A stretch of 64,000 bases of DNA. Source: Phragmites australis (taxonomy: Eukaryota > Streptophyta > Magnoliopsida > Poales > Poaceae). Made by a program: the position numbers and the translations under genes. The notes under the pieces are model-generated. The model ran no database searches. It saw only the letters and a list, made by a program, of their open reading frames with translations, and was not told the DNA's origin. Shown one piece after another: positions 8,545 through 17,406 of the stretch. Where the stretch lies: positions 11,630,001-11,694,000 of the forward strand of contig NC_084941.1 of the NCBI RefSeq assembly GCF_958298935.1, read 5' to 3'. Numbering within the stretch: position 1 is the stretch's first letter; every line of letters starts with the position of its first letter.

Positions 8545-11500
8545 ATGGGGCAGAAGAGGACAGTAACCCTGAAGAAACCAGAAGCAACCAGGATGTTGGA
8601 TGTTGCAACAGAGGTCTCCCCGGCACAGAGGACGCTCGCAATAGAGGCCTCCCCGGCACAGAGGTCAGATAGGGATCCAAGCCCACACCAACCATCCTCC
8701 TCCGACAGCAGCAAAAGCTCGGGCTCGTATCACAGCCCGAGCCCTGTTCCGTGCGAGTGGGAGATCCGCCGTCGGGAAAGTGACAACGAGTACGATCCCG
8801 CCGAAGAGGTATTTAGTTGAGTCAATGCATTTCATACTTGTTAAATGGAGGAATATCTTCTGTTGATGTCAACTCTCATTTATTTTCTCTCTAGAGGGTG
8901 AGGGTGCCAAGATCTTCACGTCGATCATCTGCGCCACAACATTCTGCGCCACAACCCACCGCTACATCTATGCCCGAAACTGCGGGTCCCTCTAGGCCGA
9001 CGCTGAAACGAAGAAGGGGCGAGCGTAGCAGTAACAAGTTGCCGTCCGGCATTTTTACAATAACACAGGTCGGAGTTGAAGGGGAGCCTATTGCACCTCG
9101 TGAAGCATGCGCCAAATTCTGCAACGGTTGCGGATTCCTTGTCAAGGAGTACATCCCAATCACTGTAACTAATTGGCGATTGGTGTCGGATGAGACGAAG
9201 GATTTTCTATGGGCAACATTGCAGAGAACCATCCTATTCCCCTCGGGAACAGAGGAAGCAGCCAAACAGAATGCATTGAAAACTATGGGAAAAAGCCTCC
9301 GGGGTTGGAAGAGTGAGCTCAACAAGGAATTCGTGAAGAAGAATCTGGTACCCTTCAATAAATACGGAAAAATTACACCTGAGCAATGGGCAGAGTTTGT
9401 TAGGCAGAAGACCACACCTGATGCCATCAAACTGGGTGAATCGTTCAATCAACTTGTGAAGAAGAATAAGCACCACCATCACCTGGGCACTTCTGGGTAC
9501 GCCCCCAAAATTCCTGAGTGGAGGAGGCAAGAGGAAGAGGCTGCCCGGGTTGGGAAACCCAACCCTTTAGAAAATTGTGACGAGCGAAGCAGGAACTGGG
9601 TCTATGCTCGATCACAACGAACCGAGTCTGGGGACTTAGCCTTCAATAGCCCCGAGACCATGGAGGTGACCCAGACCATCCAAGGCCTTGCTAACGAAGG
9701 GTTTATAGAGGCTGACAGGGAGAATGACCTGCTTACCAAAGCCCTGGGGAACAAGGAACACCCGGGTCACACTCGAGGCATCGGATCAAAAGTGGGCTGG
9801 AAGCATGGGTTCCCAAACAATGCGGGCCAGTACAAGACACGAACTAGATATAAGAAGACCCTAGAGGAACAGATACAAGAACAGGTTAAGATTGAATTCA
9901 TGAAGATGTGGAATAAAAAGGAGAAGGAAAGGGCGACATTAATGCTGATAGAGCAACCAACCAACCCAGGATTTCGGAGCAGCGTCGGGTCCACACATTT
10001 CGATAGCCAGAGATATCCTGTGGATGAAATCAAAGAGGCTACCCCTTGCATTGTTCATGTTCCGGTCGGCAAGGGAGACTTCACTGTCGAGGCTGCCACT
10101 GGCTAGGCCATTCCAGGATGTGTGTTTCACAGTCAAGATATTCCGGCCGGTTACGCCAAGGTACAAGTGGACTCGGTGCAGCCGATTTTCAGGAAGTACA
10201 AGCTCGAAATCAGCGCACCTGAGGGTATTGAGATTCTTGATGAGGCTGTTGGAAACTTCATTTTGTGGCCCAAACGCTAGCGTCCCGCTTGTCCCAGGGC
10301 CCTGCATCTCTGCCTCAGGCACTGTTGCCCCAGAGCCAACCCACTCCGCCTCAGGCACCTCAGCCCCAAAGCCAACCCACTCCGCCTCAGGCACCTCAGC
10401 CCCCGTGCCAACCCACTCCGCCTCAGGCACCTTCGTCCCCGCGCCCGGTATCTCCACCGCAGGCAACTTTGCATCGTGCTTCACCGTCTACAACTCAGGC
10501 ACCTCCGCCTCCAGCATCTCTGACTCCGGCGTCTCTGCCTCCTCCACATCCATCACCTGAGCATCGGAGAGTTCCTACAATGATTACCCTGTATGAGAAG
10601 ATTGAGCTACCTGATCCGATGAAGAGGTGGCTTCTGTCCTCGTCAAAACCAAAGGCATCATCCGCACAGGAATCTCCAGCGAAGGGCAATCTCACGAAAG
10701 AGATTGTCAAAGCATTAAGTACGTCACAGATAGATTTCGTGCCTACACTGGATGTTCCCGAAAAATATGAGCATGGCAAGCTATTTCTGCCATCATTTCA
10801 ACTCCAGGAAGGTCCGTGGGAGATGAGGAAATTCCATGAATGGTACATGAGGGCATGTCGCGCGGGCCTCTCCATAATCACTGCTTCTGTCCCCGGTAAT
10901 GTTTATCTAAGCGGAGACAACTACCTCATGTTGGATTTCAAGGACATGCACGCTGTGTTCCGCCTCGACAAACTTGACATCAATCTCATAAGCGTCTGGT
11001 GCCTGTAAGTGCCAACAATCTATCTCTACGTTCATAAGTGTACCAATATATGTTATAGAAGCTAATGACTATTAATTTGTTCTGTAGGATGCAATTTAAC
11101 GATGCAGATAAGTTAAAGAGGCATGTCGGATTCCTTGATCCGCAATGAATTTTCCAGCCAAACATGATCGTGAACATAAGGACTGATGACCCTAGGATTA
11201 AGGGGAAGAGTAAAAAGGATAAAGCACGGGTCATAAAAGAAGCAACCAAAACAAAAGGCTCGAAATGTCAACCTACGTAGGAAGGGCTATGCTTGAAATG
11301 CAGGACAAGGACTGCATCTTCGCTCCCTACAACTTTAAGTAAGTGTGATACGTTATGAATCTAACATAAGTGTTCAACTTAGTTGATTGATCAAGAATCT
11401 AACAGAAGTATTCATGTAGCGATCACTACATTTGTATAATGTTGATGCCGAAGCAGAGCAAACTCGTGGTCCTTGACTCTGCCGATTTTCAACAAAAATC

Positions 11501-12134
11501 CTACCAAGATTTCATTGATATTATACAGAGATAAAGGAAGTCTCCCATACTTAAAATTCTTATACATTATTTATGAATTGATAATTACTTGTTGGTATTC
11601 GAATAGGGCCTACAAGTGGTACGTAATGAAAGGTGGGATACACGATACGGACAGGCCGGATGCGATGACAGTCCGTACACATTTTCCGGTACTAACACAA
11701 CTTTTAATTCTTGTATTCTACTATTAATGACGAATAGTTTTATTGAACTAATGAATACGTTGCGTTTTTTTAAAGTGCCACAAGCAAGGTTTCAATACCG
11801 TTCTTTGTGGATACTATGTTTGCGAATTTCTTAGGATAAACGGGAGGTACACAACGAACCCTGAGGACGTAAGTCACCATTACGCCTGCACATTCTTATT
11901 TGGTTATGTTTCCATTGTTAGTAGTGTTTTAACTCTTTTAGTGTGTTTTCAAACCAGGCAAGGATGATTCAATGTGCGAACCAAGCTCTCACCGATAAAG
12001 AAATCCAAAACGTCCAACGTGACATGTGCCGGTTTATTATGCACAAAGTCATCCACAAGAACGGTATATTCTTTGATCGCGGAGGCGAATTAGCTAGCCA
12101 TCCGAGACTTTGTGTGTGGGACAGCGACTCTTAG
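8545..12134 (+). pseudogene. CACTA second gene: Ptta/En/Spm-type N-terminal half plus Ulp1-like C48 protease
   Basis: Exons that join in frame: 8545-8808, then 8895-10106 and beyond. The second reads through two in-frame TAGs (10104-10106, 10278-10280) with family-like sequence between them. The frame then shifts by one near 10280-10300 into a Pro/Gln-rich segment and a conserved block ending LISVWCL at 11004. Next come 11088-11338 (TGA at 11146-11148 and a frame change before 11265), 11420-11530, 11607-11688, 11776-11868 and 11958-12134. The last five exons carry the protease fold: FNDHYICIMLMP (His), LVVLDSADF (Asp), then [14 protein letters not shown] with the likely nucleophile Cys. Ulp1/SENP enzymes remove SUMO, so a role in SUMO processing or self-processing is inferred. 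The donor after 11530 reads ATAAAG instead of GTAAAG. The copy is non-functional. Confidence 0.85.
10339..10440 (+). repeat. 36-bp coding repeat, Pro/Gln-rich
   Basis: Three units of CCAACCCACTCCGCCTCAGG plus CACCTCAGCCCC and a variable ending each encode QPTPPQAPQP-like repeats of 12 residues. This low-complexity hinge sits where the reading frame of the second gene shifts, so repeat slippage may have caused the break. Confidence 0.8.
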
Positions 12135-12295
12135 CTATATAGGCTTGTGACGTTGTAAATACTATTTTGTAAATATTGCTGTACTTGTGTTAAATGTTGA
12201 AATATGTGATGTTATTCATATTGTTATTGAAACTGTGTGAAATCTGGATGGAATAAAATATATTCTATTTATTTTTTTGAAATAAATACATACCT
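12135..12295 (+). terminator. 3' region of the second gene
   Basis: AT-rich sequence follows the stop at 12132-12134. GGAATAAAATATA at about 12250 and AAATAAATAC at about 12280 are candidate polyadenylation signals. No open frame of note. Confidence 0.35.
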
Positions 12296-12542
12296 ACGGA
12301 ACCGCCTGTGCAAATCTTTATATCACAGGCGGCAGCTAATGTGGACCCCGCCTGTGGAAATGTCCACAGGAGGTTGACATTAGGAACCGCCTGTGGAAAT
12401 AGATTTCCACAGGCGGTTTGTTAAGATAACCGCCTGTGGAAATCCATTTCCACAGGCGGTCACTTTTGCGCCGTTGATTTCCACAGGCCTTCTGTCACAG
12501 GCGGGTGCGCCAAACGCCTGTGAAAAGGCTTTTCCACCCGCC
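12296..12542. repeat. Right subterminal palindrome array
   Basis: Motifs ACCGCCTGTGGAAAT and its complement alternate, as at the left end. The clearest hairpin is at 12428-12460, two inverted copies around the centre ATCCATT. Some copies have drifted (GGCGGGTGCGCCAAACGCC at about 12500). Confidence 0.9.
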
Positions 12543-12553
12543 TGTACAGTATC

Positions 12554-12567
12554 GTTTTGTAGTAGTG
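12554..12567 (-). repeat. CACTA terminal inverted repeat, right
   Basis: GTTTTGTAGTAGTG, exact complement of 1044-1057, followed by the target duplication CCT. Confidence 0.95.
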
Positions 12568-12570
12568 CCT

Positions 12571-12929
12571 TAAACCGGTGGTGATAATTCATTTACATAT
12601 GAAAAAAATACTCTATCAGAAACTCTTCAGCATAGGGATCTACCTCAAGTTTAATCTCAAACTTGATATAAATACCACATGCTGAAATATTCATGGTAGA
12701 GCATTTTATATCTACATGAATGGTGAAATGTTCTAGCAAGACACACTGATCACTATGCTCAAGCTTGATCATAATTTAAAACTACAATCTCGTTGAAATC
12801 GTAATGACAAATAAGAACGGATGTTGCAAAACTGTTGTACCAGAAACTCTTCAGTTTGAGATCTAGGCTTGTAGTATTGCACCATACGTCAAAGAGCTCT
12901 TGGTACAACATTCTTGCGGTATTCGTTTT
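12571..12929. other. Interior of the outer CACTA element
   Basis: Begins TAAACCGGTGGTGATAATTC, continuing the subterminal repeats interrupted at 1043. It then has two imperfect copies of the phrase CAGAAACTCTTCAG (about 12617 and 12840) but no coding sequence. Confidence 0.5.
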
Positions 12930-12932
12930 ACA

Positions 12933-14140
12933 CACTACTACAGAACATGTCATAAATAGCGGTTTATCAGTGTCTATTGTGCAAAAACCAAAACTAAAAA
13001 TATATCACTGTCAATTCTTAACCTCCCGTACCCGAATAGTGATAGAGGTGTTAAGAACTGGTATTGAAACCGACTATCAGTGCTAGTTTATAACATGAAC
13101 CAGCACTGATAGTCGAATATTAGTGTTGGTTCCAGTTACAACCGCCACTGAAGGTATGCCCGGACCCAAAATTTCCCTAGAATCGCATTTTGGCTCGCCC
13201 TCGCGTCCATTTGGCTCTAACCACTCCACCTTATCTCTTCTTCACACGTCCATTCGGCTATGACCCCCCCTCTCTCTTCACCTTATCTCTTCCTCTCTCT
13301 CCCTCCCTCACTCCTACCTTGCCGCCGCTGCTCCTCTTCTTCGGTACTCCTCCTCTCTTATGTCTTTCCTCCACCAGAAGCTAGCCTCTCTCTCCCTTAT
13401 CTCCATAGGTGCACAGGCCTCTCTGTGCAAGCTCGGCGAGGTCCCCATCAGGTGCAGAGCTCGATAAGGTAGTTCCTACTCTAACTATTGTGGGCTACGA
13501 GTTGACGCATGAGCAGCTGATCTTGCAAGCTAGGTCCCAGCTCGACGAGATAGTTCCTACTCTGGCAGTTGAGAGCTGTGGGTTGATGCGCGTGCAGCTG
13601 ATCCGATAGGCCAGGTCCCACCTTGATTAGGCGAGGGCTATGGACCTCCTCATCCCACTGTCGTTGTCATCAACGTACAACTCAACGGAGATCCTCCCAC
13701 ATGCACGCAACAACTTCACTCCTCCTCTGACCGCTCCTCTAGCGTGCCCCCGGGGTGCAGCTGCCCTAGGAGCGGCGGCCCCGAGAGCGGATGGTGAGGG
13801 GAGTGGCAGTAGTGACGGCCCTAGGGGCGGTGGCAAGGGGTGTGGAGGCCCTGGAGTAGATGAACCTTCTCCTATATGTTGCGGGACAGCCTTCGTGCTG
13901 CCACACATTTTCTTATGCAGGGCTGAGCTGTGGCACATCATCGGCGTGCTGGCTCGGCTGCCACCACTATCGTGCCACAACTCATGCTCATTTTTTTTGT
14001 TCTGGAGAACAACTATCACTACCGGTTCTAGACTCGGTAGTGATAGTTACGATTATCACTGCTGAGTAAAGACTGTCGGTTCCAAAATCGACAGTGATGG
14101 GGTTTTGGAACTGATAGTGATCAACCTTTCTATTGTAGTG
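12933..14140. mobile_element. Non-autonomous CACTA element, 1,208 bp
   Basis: The left end CACTACTACAGAA (12933-12945) pairs with the right end TTTCTATTGTAGTG (14127-14140), two related CACTA termini. The triplet ACA flanks both ends (12930-12932 and 14141-14143). Subterminal repeats of the TATCACTGCCGG type lie at 12975-13150 and 13990-14115. The interior (13190-13980) has a CT-rich strand and GC-rich frames on both strands (13640-14065) with no recognisable domain, so it appears to be a non-coding derivative. Confidence 0.8.
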
Positions 14141-14143
14141 ACA

Positions 14144-15035
14144 TCTTGTGCTATCCGAGTGATAATAGTACATGTAAATGAATAATGAAAACACACTCAT
14201 CTTGAAACAAATGTGTTTCTACCACTCATTTAAATCTTCCTATTGCCACAATCTTGAGCACTCAACTTGCCACTTGTTTAGTTGGGAAGACTGAGATGGA
14301 AATGGGGAGATGGGGAGACAATCTTGGGGAAACAGGATGACAGGCTTAGTAGACGGTGAGGTCGGCGATGTGATCATGCTTGGGGGATGGCGATGGGCTC
14401 AGAGGACGGTGAGGGATAGGGAGATGGTGATGGGCTTGAAAGATGTGGAAGATGGGCTCGAGGGGTAGAGACAGTCGAAGTGGTGACGGTGACCATCACA
14501 CCACTTTGACCGTCATTACCCCTTAGGGATGTTCTAGAGATTAGGAGCGAAGTGAGATGGAGAGTGGACTGAGGGAGATGAGCTCATGATTTATAGAAGA
14601 ATTATCATTGCCGGTTTGGAATTCAAATTGGTAGAGATAATAATTATCACTGCCAGTTCGTATTTGCTAAATTATTTCTCTGTTAGTGAGCTTATGAACC
14701 GGCAGTTATCACTGCCAGTTTGGAATACGATCTGGAAGAGATAATGATTACCACTGCTGGTTCGTATTGGCTCAATTATTACTCTAACGATGAGCTTAGG
14801 AACCGACAGTGATAAGGATTATCACGGTTGGTTCATATTCCAAACAGGTAGTGAAGCATCACTGCTGGTTCATAGCTTGAACAGGCAGTGATATCAACTA
14901 TCACTATCAGTTCTTAAAGGCTCATGGTTAGATCAGCTTGTTCACCTTATAAACCGGCAGTGTTACCTTATCAGTGTCGGTTATTTTTGAACCAACAGTA
15001 AAAGGAGGGTATTGATGACCCTTTCTGTAGTAGTG
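14144..15035. repeat. Right part of the outer CACTA: filler and subterminal repeats
   Basis: 14280-14530 is G-rich with repeated GATGGGGAGA and GGTGATGGGCT phrases. From 14590 to 15020 there are many alternating copies of TATCACTGCCGGTT and its variants, spaced about 40-70 bp. The stretch ends at the terminus CTGTAGTAGTG (15035). Confidence 0.7.
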
Positions 15036-15038
15036 GTA

Positions 15039-15823
15039 TGTTGTTGGGAGCAGCATGCACTATTCAGGGACCCCTCACTCTTTCAAAGTTCACATAACAT
15101 AAGCTTTTCCAACGGATTCGTTGGCCTCCTCTCCTTTGACGCCCTCACTGGCGGCGAAGGAGGAGGGGAGCCCAACCTTCACTGGGTGAACGGTGCACAT
15201 CTACTAGCTATGCTAGGTAGAATAGGTTTCCCTTGTGGCGACCCCTAGTTCGGACATCTTGGATTTTGAATCTCGTTGGCTTCTCCGACAATGGTGTCAG
15301 AGTCATCTTTGGTGGAGCTTTGACAAGGTTAGTAACTCTATCTCGTATGCGAATGGATTGGAGTCATTTGTCATCCCCTTGTGTGAGTTTGTGTTCCGAG
15401 CAATCGGGTCTTATGCTGTCGGTTGTGGATTTGTTCTATGGGCCAACATTTTAGGTGCTATTGAAGATGATGATGCCATATCTGCTACCTTACTAAGTCT
15501 AGGGAGGAGGTGACCGATGTTCATTCAGAGAATCTTGCCTGTGTCGAAGTTTGTCGGCAGTGACGCCACAATTGTTTGCACACATCGTATGTAGCGACCC
15601 AAGGAGTGGAGCCTCTTCCTAATATGAGTATGTGCACTGGGTTCCGGATCTAGCATTCTTTTGCAGTTTGCAGCAGTGTGGCAGTTGGAGAGGTGGCGGA
15701 TACCATCAGAAAAAAGGTGAAAAGTACGAGGACCTATGTGCACGGGGATGTATTCTACAACATTCTAATATATTATGATCCCTTCGCCAAAAAAGTGCAC
15801 ATAACGTAATGACGAGTACCGTA
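15039..15823. other. Unassigned sequence between CACTA block and copia LTR
   Basis: Frames of 70-90 codons at 15012-15513 have no motif I recognise. The last five bases, CCGTA (15819-15823), are the left copy of the copia target duplication. Confidence 0.4.
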
Positions 15824-16276
15824 AGTTGAACTAAATTACATCTTAAATAACATAATCATTAGCCCCAATATCAAACAACACCTTAAGAGGAAGCATATGG
15901 ACATACCGGCGTTCGGAGATGCCATCTAGAGTTGATCGGTAGGAGATGCTTCGGTGTAGCCGTGTAAGCCGTCGGTGTAGTGCATGCTGACTTGGTGAAG
16001 CAGATCGCCGGCATGGACAACGTGGAGGTGGTCTTCGCCCCACTGTTGTGCAACTATTGATCACTAGGGTTTGGTGTGTATGGGGAAAGGTAACTAACTG
16101 GAAAAAATGTTGTCCCGTGAGGTGCCGACCCCCTTTGTTTATATAGTGCAGCATGAGACAAGACCGTAACCAATTTCCTAGTTGCGCTTCCGATCAAAGC
16201 GCATGGGACTCCCCCTCTTTTGTCAGCCGTTAATTAGGATTCGTTAGGGAGAGGGGGGCCAAGATCACATCCAACA
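15824..16276 (-). repeat. Copia 3' LTR
   Basis: Matches 41806-42255 by eye over its whole length with scattered substitutions, so it is an old insertion. On the minus strand it begins TGTTGGATGTGATC. The last base pair is changed: plus-strand AGTTGAAC where the other LTR has TGTTGAAC. Contains a TATATAAA-type TATA on the minus strand near 16140. The adjacent minus-strand tract AAGGGGGAAAA (16287-16277) is the polypurine tract. Confidence 0.9.
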
Positions 16277-16287
16277 TTTTCCCCCTT
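16277..16287 (-). promoter_or_regulatory. Copia polypurine tract
   Basis: Minus strand AAGGGGGAAAA directly next to the 3' LTR; primes plus-strand DNA synthesis in LTR retrotransposons. Confidence 0.8.
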
Positions 16288-16464
16288 GATCGTAAGGCTA
16301 ACATAAGCCCACTCTCAATTAAATAGCACACCAAGGCATAGCATTACAAAAGCTGATTAAATATCACTAAAACCCAAATACTTATAGTACACCACTCCAT
16401 CTCGAAATTGAAGTTCGTTATTCCTAATGGGAGTTAGTTTGCATTATGGTCCTCTTATCTAGAA

Positions 16465-17406
16465 TCATAGACTTTCCAATAACCCCATACCGGTAACATG
16501 ATCATGAAAGATATGAGGTGGTAAGCCTTTAGTGAGCGGATCTGCAAGTATTGAGTTAGTACTTATATGCTTGACACTTATTGTTTGATCCTGGATTATA
16601 TCTTTTATAACATGATACTTAATGTCAATATTTTTGACAGCACCACTCGACTTGTTGTTACTCATATAGAAAGCCGCGGGTTGATTATCGCAGTATAACG
16701 TGAGTGGCTTTGTAATACTGTCGACCACTCTTAATCCCGGGATAAAGTTCTTTAACCATACAACCTGCCTGGTAACCTCATAACATGCTACAAACTCAGC
16801 ATGTCGTTGATGATGTTGTAAGTATCTGTTTAGAGCTTTTTCATGAGATAGCTCCCCCAGCGAGGCTGAAGATATAACCTGATGTAGATTTCTTAGTATT
16901 CACACACCCCGCAAAGTCTGCATCCGAATAACCATCAACTTCGAGGTTATCGAATTTTCTAAATATGAGCATGTAGTTCTTAGTGCCTTGCAAATAGTGA
17001 AGGACTTTCTTAACAGCTTTCCAGTGGTCCGGTCCTGGATTTGATTGATATTTGCCAAGCATCCCAATAACAAAAGATAAGTTAGGGTGCTTACATACTT
17101 GAGCATACATAATACTTCCGACTGCTGAAGCATAAGGAACTGACTTCATTTGTTCAATTTCATATTGGTTCCTCAGACATTGAAATGTCCCAAACTTATC
17201 GCCCTTAACAATAGGAGCAGGCGTAGCAGAGGACTTATGCATTTTGTATTTCTTCAGTACTCTGTCAATATATGCCTTTTGAGATAATCCTAATACTCCT
17301 TTGGACCGATCTCTATGAACCTTAATGCCAAGAACGTAAGAACCTTCATCGAGATCCTCCATGTTGAAATTAGAGGAAAGAAATCTATTGATCTCAAACA
17401 ACATAT
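16465..17406 (-). pseudogene. Copia reverse transcriptase C-terminal part and RNase H
   Basis: Minus-strand frame 17404-16841 encodes SYVLGIKVHRDRSKG, YIDRVLKKY, then GSIMYA and HWKAVKKVLHYLQGTKNYM, the typical end of copia RT. VDGYSDADFAG then begins RNase H. After a stop near 16841 the frame resumes at 16728 with LYCDNQPAAFYMSNN and ends ADPLTKGLP, the conserved copia RNase H end. The 5' side is cut at 17406, where a foreign LTR begins. The missing upstream RT lies at 26214-25969 (and in the second copy at 36418-36173), ending YVDDILLASSDK. Confidence 0.9.

Larger units (their letters stand above)
1044..12567 (+). mobile_element. Autonomous-type CACTA (En/Spm) DNA transposon, 11,524 bp
   Basis: The element starts CACTACTACAAAAC (1044-1057) and ends with its exact complement GTTTTGTAGTAGTG (12554-12567). 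The host triplet CCT lies directly outside both ends (1041-1043 and 12568-12570), the 3-bp duplication made by CACTA transposases. Inside are palindromic subterminal repeats, a TNP2-type transposase gene, an internal promoter-like repeat array, captured host exons, and a second gene with a Ulp1 protease domain. It sits in the left subterminal repeats of the outer CACTA element. Both genes are broken, so this copy cannot supply its own proteins, but its ends look usable by a transposase made elsewhere. Confidence 0.93.
950..15035. mobile_element. Outer non-autonomous CACTA element, split by two inner CACTA elements
   Basis: The right end reads ...TTTCTGTAGTAGTG (15022-15035), a CACTA terminus. 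The matching left end is inferred at 950, AACTTCTATAGAA, which agrees with CACTACTACAGAA at 10 of 13 positions, the first C being A. The triplet GTA precedes 950 (947-949) and follows 15035 (15036-15038), as expected for a 3-bp target duplication. Both ends carry the same subterminal theme (TATCACTGCCGGTT and its complement) at 968-1043, 12571-12590 and 14590-15030. Removing the two inner elements leaves about 1.35 kb with no coding sequence. The mutated left terminus makes the pairing likely, not certain. Confidence 0.5.

Noticed and set aside
10024..10560. 178-codon frame overlapping the second CACTA gene as a separate protein
   Set aside because: It is a shifted-frame reading of the same Pro/Gln repeat. 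The family-like sequence is in the other two frames.
12933..15035. Pairing the CACTA end at 12933 with the end at 15035 as one element
   Set aside because: Flanking triplets disagree (ACA and GTA). 12933 pairs with 14140 (ACA both sides) and 15035 pairs better with the decayed end at 950 (GTA both sides).
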